Assembly: GCA_043228905.1 (NCBI GenBank)
Contig: JBHGNT010000003.1
Span: 25,606,001 to 25,670,000 of the forward strand
Direction: 5' to 3'
DNA from: Azolla caroliniana
Lineage: Eukaryota > Polypodiophyta
DNA length: 64,000 nt
This document shows, piece after piece, positions 48,201-60,300 of the stretch (within the stretch, counting starts at the first letter, position 1; each line of letters starts with the position of its first letter). The notes beneath the pieces were generated by a model. It worked only from the letters and a program-made list of their open reading frames with translations, was not told the DNA's origin and searched no databases. The position numbers were made by a program, and so were the translations under genes.

Positions 48201-50494
48201 ATGTGTGTCAATGTTGTGTTTCGGCTTCATGGTTCAGTGAGAGGTGATAAAGCACATGAGATATATATCCAGTTGCCCATCAGTATAGAATACTATGAAC
48301 CGCTTTATGCATTGCATGGACATATGCTAGAACATACTTTATGGACGTCCCACTAATCTTCATGAAATAAGTTTTAATCCCCGTATGATAATCAGTACCT
48401 AGATCTTCATTTATTCTAAATCCCATACTTGAAAATATAGAAGCTGAATGATAGAACACAGTATGAATTGATCAAATCATATTTAAGCTATGCAACACAA
48501 AACTAAATTTGCAGAAGACACATAAAAACGGCACCTTTTTCATAGTTGCACTAGATCTGCATTTAAGTGAACGTGATGCACTAGTCTTCATAAGTTAGAT
48601 TTATTAGGAGATACACTAGGCTGCACTAGATACATTTCTTCTATTCCACTCCATTCAATCATCTTTATACATCTAGTGAAATCAAATCAGTACACGAAGC
48701 AGTTCATGTACATAATCACCATCTGTTAATGCTCAATCATTACGTTGAAGCGTCTGCACAAGGTCATCTGTACATCTATAATTGCTGGAGTTCCCCAGAT
48801 TACCTGGAAAATCCTCCACAGAGTCATTACCAGTTAATTTTTCTCTTTGTTAATGGCCGAAATTGCCTGAAAAGAAATGTCGCAAAAGTAATTACATTCC
48901 CTAAGCCGTTTCTTAGATTAGCTGGATAATCTCAACAGAATCATAATTAGTTTCGTTTCTTTTCTCTTCAATTAGTAAGTGACTTTGCAGAAAAAGACAG
49001 CATTCAACAAAAGTATTACTTGCTCTTAGCTATTTGTTATGTCCTCAGGAGAATCCTCCATAAAAACAGAATTAGTGAGTGAGGTTGCCTTGAAATACAA
49101 CATTATTGCTAAAATAAGTATGTTCCCAAATCAAAATCGTGGAAATTTTGATAACATCATCCACAACATCATAATCGGTTACATTTTCCCTTAATATTTA
49201 ACAGGCAAGGTTTCCTGGAAAAAAAATGTTATCTTAAAGAGATTATAATCTCCCAAATCTGTAAAAATATGGAGAAGAAAATCGAGAAGCTTTTAAGATT
49301 ATCTGCAGAACCCTCCAGGGAATTATAAGCAGTGAGTGAGTGAAGTTTCACAAGCCATAAATAACGTGGTAAAGAAAACCAAGCAGTTAATTAGATTATC
49401 TGGAAAGCCCTCCACAAAATCATAATCAGATTCTGTTTTTCTCTTCAAACAGTGATGAATGAAGTTGCCTGATCAGTTGAATATACCACACAAAGGTATC
49501 ACTTTCCTTCAAACATAAAGATGGTTTCAGTTTAAGTTCTCTCTGTCAATTAGAGAGTGAAGTTGACTAATTAAATACTGATGATGCATGACTAGTCAAA
49601 CACAATACAAAAAAAGAAAACAATTTCCCTGAGCCATAATACATGGAAAGAAACAACAGTAAAAATCACAAATTTCCGTAAGCCACAAAAAGAGGCTATT
49701 AGATTATTTGGAGAATCCTCCACAAACGGATTAGTCTTCTCAATAAATTGTCTGAAATAGGAAAATCGGAATCAATTTCGCTAAGATATAAATATATGGA
49801 AAAACAAAGAAAAGAAAAAGAACCTATACTTCATAAGCACAAGATCTACAGAGAAGTCTGTGAAACAAAAAGATGCTGCTATAGAGATAGAATTACAACA
49901 AAGAACATGAAATTGCCTTCATTATAGGACTGCTACAAACCCAAGAGACGATTAAAAACGTGTTTGTAGTGAGACTTGAAAGAACATTAAAATTAAATTT
50001 ACGATAAAAAAAGCACAAGTACTTACGTTTGTGATAAGTGTGGCAAGAAATATCATGACATCAACGAGAGAAAACGAGGCAAATTTTATAGAGATGAACT
50101 AACAGGAAGGAAAGAACAACAAGTAGAAAAACTTGCCTCTGGGATGATACGAACAAGATATACGCCATGACAGGAAATGAAAAACAATAGACAAACTAAC
50201 AAAAACAAGATCCTAGTGCTATGCAATTGTACGAATACAACTTGAGCAGAAGGGAATACGAGAACTTGCCTTTGTGATGAGACTAGCAAGGATGAAGAAG
50301 TTGAGAATGATGTTAAGCATGACCACGGTGTTGAGGGAGGATTGAAAGAGATGTCTGAAGAGACCAGAAGCAGCTACCACTTCTTCTGATAAAGAATGAT
50401 AAGGTTTGGGAAAGGAAGATTTGATCCTCCATGCCAAACTACACACACTCGCAGCAGTGTAGGCGGCAATGAAAGGACCATAGCTTCTTCCCAT
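42257..50494 (-). CDS. RIN2/AMFR-like membrane RING-CUE E3 ubiquitin ligase, 12 exons
   Basis: Exons: 50270-50494, 47378-47455, 46357-46443, 45927-46048, 45725-45821, 45542-45647, 44170-44327, 43945-44082, 43765-43832, 43381-43653, 42838-43195, 42257-42307; 1761 nt, 586 residues, close to Arabidopsis RIN2 (about 580). RIN2/RIN3 are membrane E3 ligases that act with RPM1 in the hypersensitive response; the family resembles animal gp78/AMFR. Residues 1-290 contain several hydrophobic segments (LNIILNFFILASLI, GLFLALV, VFAVLVLVLFADLFW, TLLLLLFEPFSIVF, LGHCLHIWWLRGLAF). A C3HC4-type RING spans about 333-377 (CAIC, CTHLFHLPCLRSW, CPTC). A CUE domain closes the protein (MVNTVREVLPDTPEEIILQ, then DLLRTNS..TTVNNLL). 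Introns 1, 6 and 8 use GC donors (50269, 45541, 43944), each AG/GCAAGT. Intron 1 is 2.8 kb. Confidence 0.93.
48770..50140. repeat. Degenerate tandem array in RIN2-like intron 1, including copies of the exon 1 end and donor
   Basis: Donor-like sites on the gene strand lie at 50136 (GAG/GCAAGT), 50026 (AAC/GTAAGT) and 49916 (AAG/GCAATT), exactly 110 bases apart and continuing from the true donor at 50269 (AAG/GCAAGT). The 50026 copy can be read, in the exon frame, as MIFLATLITN against exon 1 FFILASLITK. Further left, ttgcctgaaa, gattatctggaaa and cctccacaaaatcataatca recur many times to about 48.77 kb with increasing divergence. Confidence 0.65.
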
Positions 50495-50859
50495 TGCTCT
50501 TTGTATATTTCCTTTATTTCTAAGTATTTCTTTTTGTTTTATTTCTTTGTTTCTCTCTTTGTTTATTTGTATTTCTCTGTCATTTAAGAAGGAACCTTAA
50601 TTCTCTAAGAGACGATTATTAGGTCTCTCTGTCTTCTAATTGTATATCTCTAGCTTCTTGTCATTGCTTTCTTTCTCTATGTTTCTTTCACTGCCAGAAC
50701 AGAGGCAAACCTTTGTTTTCTATCAGAGATGATGATGAATAAAAAGAAGAAGAAGACGAATGCGTATCTCTCCTGATCAAGCTCGCAGCAACAACATTTC
50801 TCGCTTTATCCAAATTCCTCTCTTTATATTTGCCGTTATATCAGAATCAACCTTGACGC

Positions 50860-51207
50860 TTCAAAGCCTCTCTCTCACGATCTTTTTTCTGTCTGTCTCT
50901 CTCTCTCTCTCGTGATCAAGCTTGAGAAACAAGTCTGTCTTTGTCTCTCGTTTTCTGTATGCCTGTCTCTCTCTCTCTGTCAGATGGAAACCCACATCGA
51001 CCTCCAATTAAACAAATCTTCTCTCAGATGAAGAAGGAGTACAAGCAAGGGGGTAGAAGAAGAAATTTCTCTGTCAGTCTGTCTATCTTTATGTTTTTTT
51101 TTTTTTTCCTTTGTCTTGTCAGATCGAGAAAGGATCTTCGGGATACATTGAAGTCTTATCTCAGAAGAAGAGTCAGAAGAAGAAATGGAGGGAGGTAGAA
51201 GAAGGCA

Positions 51208-51267
<60 letters not shown>

Positions 51268-51402
51268 TTTTTATGTTTGTCTGTGTTTATGGTGTTGTCT
51301 TACTGTATCAGATCGGGGGGATCGACCCCATAGCTGCTCTGCTCTCTCAGAAATGGATATCGATGATGAAGAAGAAGAAGAAGAAGAAGATGAAGAAGAA
51401 GA

Positions 51403-51456
<54 letters not shown>

Positions 51457-51735
51457 GGCGACTCGCCAAGAAGAGAAAGTGAAGGTCTCCCAATATATAT
51501 TTTTTATTTTTATTTTTATTTTTATTTGTTTATATATGTTAAATTTTTATTTGTTTTATTTATTTTATTTATTTATTTTATTTATTTATTTTATTTTATT
51601 TATTTTATTTATTTTATTTATTTTATTTATTTTATTTATTTTATTTATTTTATTTATTTTATTTATTTGTTTGTTTTATTGCTCTGTGTGTGTGTGTGTG
51701 TGTGTATGTACGTGCGCGCGCGCGCATTATGCATA
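50860..51735. repeat. Microsatellite cluster 5' of the RIN2-like gene
   Basis: In order: (CT)n tracts near 50900 and 50970; poly-T at 51094-51106; (GT)n 51212-51266; (GAA)n 51368-51403; (CT)n 51408-51453; (TTTAT)n/(TTTA)n 51489-51670; (GT)n 51685-51705; (CG)n 51714-51725. Frames of 100-180 codons here are repeat artefacts. It lies 0.4-1.2 kb upstream of the E3 ligase start. Confidence 0.95.
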
Positions 51736-53279
51736 TTAATTAATTTCCAGGACTCATATTTTCTGTATTTTCTTACAGCTAAAGAAATGTATACATATAA
51801 TGCATGTATATTACGTACATACATTACATATCGGATGGAAAACATTCTTTTCCATACGAATTAAAACGAATGCGTATGTTATCAACACATTCTTATGTTT
51901 TTGTTTTTCTTACACTTTTTTACCTTAAAACATTTTTTTAATGAATACAAAAAGTATGGTATTTACCATACTTCGACTGTGTTTACCATACTCGAATGTT
52001 TGAGGCATTTTCGATTGCGAATGCTCGTATGGTACGTATGGTTCGTACTATGCAAGTTCATAATATACATATGTATGTATATGTATGTGGATAATTAATA
52101 ATTAATATAATGATAAAAGGGCTTTCCCTTGCTAATAACACCTGCTGCATTTTAAACATTCCCTTTTATCTCTCACACATACACATCTATGTGTGTATAC
52201 ACACATACATCAGACACACAATTGTGAATGTATGCATGCATGTGATGTATGTATGTATGCATCGGTCATGCCCATGACTCTATGTCGTCGATCCTCTTGC
52301 ATTCATAATACAGCATGTGTGGCCAGCCACATCCCACCAAATGTGCAATCCTTCTTTCCTAGTCTAGATCCTGAACACAATGAGAGAAAGAAAGATATAT
52401 TAATGTTTTCTAAGGTCAAATTTGGCCCATGAACTTTGGTAGTACAAACATACATGTGTGCATTGTTGTTATGCCTAGTTAGATTTCAAAAAAAACTACA
52501 TAATATGGCCCTACATTCATTCGCCTACTGGAACTTTAACACTAAGCATAAACATTATCCATTGTGATCAATCACCTCATTACATGCGTACAAGGCTTAC
52601 TTCCCATTTCAACAATGGAGAGTTTGTTCTCATAAACAAAATCCAAAGAGAAATTAATGAATCCAAATTGAGCTTCTAATCTAATTACACAACAAAGTTA
52701 TGACATTACAAGTGCAACTAGGAAATTAGACTTGTCATTATCTTGATTATAACTTTTGTACTTGCTAATTAAAAAGTGATTAATGCTTAAATAGTATAAT
52801 TAGGGTTTGTCTTTGAATGAACAAAAATAGGATTTGTCTTTGAATGAACAAAAATGCATGTGGGTGGGTGGGTATGCCTTCTCCTCGGACATATATGCAT
52901 TATGATCTATTTAATCATATTTGTAGTAATTTATGTAGATTCTAAAGCTTTTAAGGAACGTTATAATATGTACATATATCTAAGTATTATTTTAGTAAAT
53001 CATTTGAGCATGATTTATTATTTAGGTGGAAATTGTATTTCTTGAACCAAACAAAAAAGCAAAAGAAAGGTTGTCCCCATTACTCTAAAAGGTGAAGTCT
53101 CTTGCCTACCAACCTACTAGTTTTAAACCTCAAAGTTAGGTGAAACCAAAAGGATGACTCAAAGAGTGCCAATGTACAAGATTGTCATCGTGAGAGAATG
53201 TGCTTAAAAAGTGCTTGAAGGTTAATAATGTATGGACAACATAAGCATGAAAAATGGGCATAGTGACTAGAGAGAAAGC

Positions 53280-53321
<42 letters not shown>

Positions 53322-56300
53322 ATGCACGAAAGATGGGTTGGAAGGAGCTTTTATTACAAAGGAATGATGAGTAGCTCAAAATGGGTTAAGACATTGGGAG
53401 GTGTCTCCGTTGGATGATCCAGGAGTTTATCTCTTCAAGTAACAATGGGGAAGTTTTACAAACTTCATATTTTTTTTATGAACAACGATCCGTAGACCTA
53501 AGGGTTGAGACTCTACCAATGTCCTTGGCAAAGGCTACCATTTTGAATTTTGCCCCATCACTTTCATGTTCACTATGTAGAAACTTTGGGATTGTTATCT
53601 CCTAAGGAGCTTCAAATGTATTTTTTGGTAAGAAAACATATTCACCAATTGTGTTGGCCATTATATATTATAGTTTTGTAGGTCTAAAGATTTTTTTTTA
53701 TCCTCTTTGACATTCCATTGTGATTAATACAATATTGTTTACGAAAAATAAAATACATATGATATATGTGTGTGCATTGCTTGCATCCGCAAATATTATA
53801 CATGTTATTTTGCAAATGCTACATTTGTAAGGGAGACACCTCTCGAGAGTTGCTTATTATAAAACTATATATGGAGGCGACCTTTCACATGTTCATTGAG
53901 ATATCATTGCAATTTCTATTAGAAAATTAGGTGGTATACATACATGTACAATTTTGGTATATTTTATTTTTGAAGGTTCTCAACCGATGACTATTTCACA
54001 TTTGCAAGGATCAAGCAAGCAAGCTTGGATCATTGGTGTTTTGTTATGCGTGATTGTTTCTAACCTCTTATTGCTTTGTATGGAAAATATATTTAGAGTA
54101 TGCCCCATTGCAAGGTGTAAATTTTGTCATGTGAAACAATTTCTTTGGTCTTTGTATATATTGACGAGTTTTTTTTAAACAAAAAATACGTTGGATTTCT
54201 GAACGATAATGACATAACTTTTTGGCCTTGTTCACGAGATTGAGAACTAATCTAGTACATTTAAATTATATTGTTTAGGATTTTAGTAATAACAACAATT
54301 CTTCCGTTGTCACATATCAGGACAATGTTTTCTTTCTTAATCACATTGCATGGCATTTCAATGTATCCTCTAGCCATGTTGGATAACTCAACTAGAAATC
54401 AAATGATGGTTGTTCCCCCCTCCCATTAGTTAAAAGAGGGGAGTGAACGAGATGTCATGTGAGATATTGAATGCATGTGATGTGTATGAAAGGTTGGCTA
54501 GAGACACATGCGAAAGTGTAAGATAAATAAGCGAGATCACTGGTGAATGATAGGATAGTTTAGGCAAGGCCTACCCGACAAAGGGATCGAAGTTGTGTAT
54601 ATTTTAACCAATGGAGTATATTATTTTTTGGAAAAAAAAAATCAAACAATTTGCATACTTGAAAAGATTAAAAGTAAGCAATGACATTTGAATTTGGTGA
54701 CTTGGTTCATGCATATGCATCCATGCCTATGATCAATGCAATCACTACTTACAATTTATATTCTTAAATCATTGTAGTTCATTGCCTCGACAAGGGATCA
54801 TCTATAAAATTCGTGTACCATATCCTTTTAACAGTTTGGCAATCTAAATGCTAATGAAAAAGGGAACACTCCATTATGCGTCGAGTGCATGAGGGACAAT
54901 ATATATATATAGATATATATACACACACACACAACATATATTTGTGTATTGGCTCAAAAATCAACTTCAATGCACGTGTTAGTTGCTTTGCACAACATTA
55001 TTTCGACAAAAACATATTGGGAATTGGACAATGTTGATGAGGAGTGACATTGTTGACCACAATATTATTGAATTCAACTTGATTGATTGGAAAAATGGAC
55101 AAAATCTTTTGTTATGATGGACCAATATTCACAATAATTTTACGAGTCGTAAAGCTACTTAACAGGATATCGTTTTCCAATACTCATAAAGCAGAAGTAG
55201 AGCCGTCTTGTAAGATTTATTTTATTGCATGTATATACGGATACATAGTAGATGTACCCGTGTTGATGTTGGGAATCTTTCCCCAGATGCTAGAAAAGCC
55301 ATGGTCTTCGTATCCATCACATTTGCTTATAGTATGGGATTCAACAACTTATTTTGAATGTTACTCTATTGCATTTGTTGTTTGATTAAGCTTGGCCAAA
55401 GAGAATGGTTGTAGTTGGCTTTGTCTTCCCAAAAATGTTTTGCGTTGTTGGGAGTTGAGTCGTGGGAACTACAATCTGTAATGTTATGTGACATATGCAA
55501 TAGACACCGGCCATTGGAAATGGCAAGTCAATAGGTTTGTGGAAGAACTCATTGCCTTCTATTGAATATATTGCTCTAATGATGTCTAATGGGAATAGTG
55601 GTGAAACCTTATTAGAACATTTTTACTATCAAGGAAATGCACTCCGGCCACTTGTAGGAAGTGTGGACAAAAAAATGAGCCCCTTATGCATTCACTCTAG
55701 ATTTGTCCACACACGATATTGTTGTTGTCGTGAGATATACACATCATCAATGGTTGCAAATTCAATATTCATATGAGAAGTTTTTCTAGTTAATTGACTT
55801 TTTACCATGAAAATGTGCTTATTCAAATATTCGTGCTTAAAATGTGTTTTTCAAATTCACTTTTCCTTACCCGACATTTTAAACAAGTCAAATAAGCGCA
55901 TTACATCTAATGATGAAGCAATGTTATTGGTAGGTGAAATAATTAAGGCTGTACATTTGAATAGAAACACGAAAAATAATTTAATAACCCATGATATAGA
56001 ATTGGTCAATGTGACATGCACCAACACAAAACATCAATGCATTTCAAGAAATAGGATTGCCTCACTTCACTCTACTCTAGTTGTTTGCGTTAATAAAAAA
56101 TATCTCGCAAAGGTTGGATTATCAAGTGCAACAATGTAAAAAACGTTGCAATTAATTATAGGATGTAGTGAAATCATAACCCCTACACTATATATGTGAG
56201 TGAAAAAAAACATGTTTAAGGATTGTGGCAATTATATGACAATGGTTGCATGGATTAGATTGATTGTAACCATTGGATGATTGTTTCTCTAGACAACAAA

Positions 56301-56600
56301 AACATTTGACAAAGGGAACGTAAAGTAGTTCCATGAGTCATTATTTATAGATGTGGATTAATGCATGACAAATGTATCAAACTAAATCACTTTAAAGATG
56401 TGCATTTTTATTTATTTATTTTTCCAAAAAAAACTCCTTCCATTAGTTATAAAATTTTACAAATGAGACGATTATGTACAAATCCCTGTAGGGATGCAAT
56501 AGTTCCATCTTATGTGGATGCCCACTGACTCAAGAAAGGGAGAGGACGACCATTGTTGAATGAAGGCTATTCGTTGTCTTTCAGCTCCATCGGAGCCGCC
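51736..56600. other. Intergenic, no recognised gene; one (GT)n run
   Basis: AT-rich with scattered short frames and no domain recognised. A (GT)n microsatellite of about 20 units lies at 53280-53320 and a (TA)n/(CA)n run at 54900-54935. Confidence 0.55.
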
Positions 56601-56615
56601 CTTGAGGCCATCATA

Positions 56616-57360
56616 TTAGCTCTTTAGAGTGACTACAATCTCACTCCATATCTCTTGCAATAACTTTGTTTGATGTGCGGTTTGGTTGGAGAAGACCCGT
56701 CTACACCATTGTTTCCATAGAATCCAAAGAGTTATTGGGCTGACCAATTCCAACACAACTTGAGATTTGTCATTAAGAGGAGTTGAGTGGACATTACCGT
56801 TGGTGGAGAAAAAAACCTCTTGTGCTTTTATCACCAAAGTCATCCCCTCCTCCTGATGCTCGTATCTGCCAACTGGGGTCTGCCATGATAGCCAACATAT
56901 ATTTCCCCACTTGATTGAGCCTTGCACCTGGCATAATTGCAACAAGCAGCCAACGCCCTGCCATATTCGATGGGACATTGGGCAGTCCCACAAAGCGTGT
57001 CGTATTGAATCTATTGCATTTGGGCACTCTACACAATTAGGAGAGCTAAGGTTCCCACATTGCCATGCTCCCACCGGTAGGGACTTATGTATTAATAGCC
57101 ATTAGAACGTGGTAATTCGCCTTGCGTGTTGTTGTTTCTAGATTTTCTGCCAAAACTTGGTGATGATTGTGGGAGGAACTTGAAATGTGTGCCAGACCTT
57201 CGCACCTGTCGGCTCTCAGGCGGTTTGAGCAGTTAGAATGTGGCGACCCAATCTAGTTATGAATTGGAAGAAAGGGATGGGTTTGCTTCCTTGCCCCGTG
57301 TAAGGATCACGCCATGTCCATTGCAAAGGGGGTCCCAACTGACCTTACGTAGCCATGTGT
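56616..57360 (-). pseudogene. Degraded LINE fragment: reverse-transcriptase zinc-binding (zf-RVT) region
   Basis: Reading leftward from about 57180: KFWQKI, stop, KQQHARRITTF, stop, WLLIHKSLPVGAWQCGNLSS, then the zf-RVT knuckle CVECPNAIDSIRHALWDC (CxxC...HxxxxC), then the usual C-terminal tail with ITLWILWKQWCRRVFSNQ. This is the layout of the 3' end of plant LINE ORF2: F W..W......F.W..L...LP, then C..C, then W..W..RN..VF. At least two stops break the upstream part. No poly-A end or target duplication was located. Confidence 0.8.
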
Positions 57361-60300
57361 TTTCATGAGTACATATGTGCCAATCGGGTCGTACTTTGAT
57401 CGGATCAAGATCTACAATCCATTTATGACCAGTATACGCGAGTACTTGAATTGCGTTATTCTATGTTGGTGTCTTAGTGTCTTGCAATTCAGAGCCTTCG
57501 ATCCTGTCTGGTGTTCCCCTACCTCTCAGGATCAAAGATCCCTCCTCCTAGTGGCCTATCCATTTCTCCATTGTTGTCCTTTGAGTAACAGTTTCCCTAA
57601 TCAGTAGAGCATTAATGATTTCCGATAAAGATGTGCATTTTGTTTTACTAAAATAAGCTTTTACAAATATGTTTTTGGAGGTAATTATATCAATACGAAC
57701 ATGATTGGCATGACAAGTTTCTCATCCTCAAAACAAGGGTTTACAAACAAATTTTCAAACCTAGGCTTCTCAAAGCAATAGATTCGTTTTCATCTCTACG
57801 TAGATAGGTTTCTCTAATACACAATAAAACTTAGGAGTATACTAGCTAAGGGCATTAGACTTTAGGTAGCCTTAATAAGTGATCGTGCACATGAATGTTC
57901 TATGTTCAAGCACATGTGTCAATTTCAATTTATTTCCTCTTCTCTTGGTGAATTCTCGAGACTCGCTACTTAACTCCAAACATTACATGTAAATGTTCTG
58001 TTTTTTCTCCCATTGTCCTATTCGACATCCAAGAAGGATATTGAAATCTATCTATCTATCTCTCTTAAAATCACTAAAAGTTGGTAACATATATGAATGG
58101 TGTGTATTCAAATGGCCATCAACCAATTCTATGACTTCATTGCCATGAGAAGAAACATTGCCTCAATTTTCGTGATTTTATCCTTCAAAATAAACAATAC
58201 ATCAATTCGTAAAAAGTAAGAGATTGCTATATTTTAGAAGCATCACAACATTTGTGCACCATTTATCACACAAGTACTACATATCGCAAACATGAAATGT
58301 GATGCAATGTCATCACAAAAACGATTGTTGTACCAAAATGTAGAGTTTAATAACATAATACTTACTAACAATTCATGCGAATTACATCAAATCATCCCCA
58401 AGTGACAACGGAACTATCTATGAGTTTGAGACTATGGGCACTTCATAAATTTATCTACCTCATGAGAGCATATATGTCAGCTTGTTGATGCTGCCCATGA
58501 GGAATATGGATTCAATCTAGCTTCTATGTAATGTATTTTAGTTTTTAACACATGAAGCACATGCGTCTTTGATTCAAAGCCTCGCCAATTACTTATAAGG
58601 TAGGTGGAAGGTGGAATACCACGCTTTTGGAATTCTACTCGTCGGTATGAAGCACAATGCATTTAATTTAAACAATTTAAGAATTACATGTTTAGCAGAT
58701 CTGGTTGACAATAACACGTGATAAACCCCTCTAATGAGACAATAACAACAAGTAGAGGGTGTGTTTTTGGAATTTTCAGTCATTCACAACATTATCATTC
58801 GAAAAGTTGATAGGCGACATATAAACTCATTTGACACAAATCCACCAGGCTTGTGGACTTTAGAAAGAGTAATGACATATTTGGCAAAGTATGGGCATGC
58901 ATGACGTGGAAATCAAACGGGATAGTTGCACCTTTTTCTTCACTCAACCCCATATGTTGCAAAATTAAGTGTAGCATATTTGGTGGATGTGATTGGTGAT
59001 GTCTAATAAATGCCTCATGATGGAGTACAAGCATGAACAAATGATGCGCTTTTGAAGTTCTCACTTTATACATTCAATGACTTAGGATAATCGAGTAATA
59101 ATTTGGTTGTTCCCCTTTGGCAGTTGGTGGATCAAATATAGTGGCAAAGATGTTGGAATAGTGCAAAAGTTGTAGTGTGTGCTGTCTAGAGATGCCCTAT
59201 TTTAAGAAAAGATAGTGTAAGACACCTAACTTGGAAATCTCATTCAACCCCATGAAGCATACCTTAGCACTATACATAATGCAAAAATAAAAGAGGTAGA
59301 TGTGATTGGTTACCTATAATAAAGACCCTATGAAGAGTATTGACACAAAGAATCAAACCATATAAATATATGTCTATGTGTGTTTACACTTTATACATTA
59401 ATTGATGGAGGTCAAGCAAGAATGTAGATGGCCCCTCTTTGGGCAGGTATCAATATAAATACACCGGTTGGTGTGACAGTCTATCTGTAATATTTCTAGA
59501 AATTAATAACCACAACACATCATGTATCCATAAATGATGCCTAAAAAACAAAACTATGGTATGTGTATCATCCAAAGTCATAGTTTCGCACAATTTCAAT
59601 TAAGAAATCCCTTCTAGGGTTGAGATTTGTATTTTTTGTAAAATAACTGGTAACATAATATTGTCATCGATGTTGGGTATGTGATACTTTGATTCACACA
59701 CGATATGCCATGCATCGTTAATTGCAAATTCTTGACCTTTTTAATGCCCATTCCACATCCAAAACACTCTCTAGTGGATCCATGACCATAGAAATATATA
59801 AGTACTTTCCATGTTGAAATATAGGCTTTACAATTAGCTCGCAAAGCGGGCTTATTAAACGTTTCATAGCCTCTCTACAGAGACAATGCTAATGATATTA
59901 TACTTTGTTTAACAATATGGAAGTATGTGTGGAGACAAATTGCGCTCGCCGTCATAACCAAAACAAGTTACTAAGAGTGATGCATTTATATAACTAATGT
60001 TAGAGGCTTTAAACATTCTCGTCTAACAAGTTACATTGTATATATTATCAACATATGAACATGACAATGTTGTGAACCTTGTGATAGAGAATTTGAGGGG
60101 TTATAGCTCAATGATAAAAAAATCTTCACATTTTTTGTTTGAGATCATGCACACATGTAGTTTAGTGTTGCAAGCATAGTTACGTATCACTTAACATAAC
60201 CAAACCATCAACTGCCTTAAGGTCAAGGCAACTCGCTCAATTGCATATAATCAAATAAATCAACAATTCGCAAATCGACCACAATTAAAAGCTACTTGAG

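Noticed and set aside
51111-51864. ORFs of 112-184 codons encoding Cys-Val, Leu-Ser and Phe-Ile runs
   Set aside because: Pure translations of GT, CT, GAA and TTTAT microsatellites.
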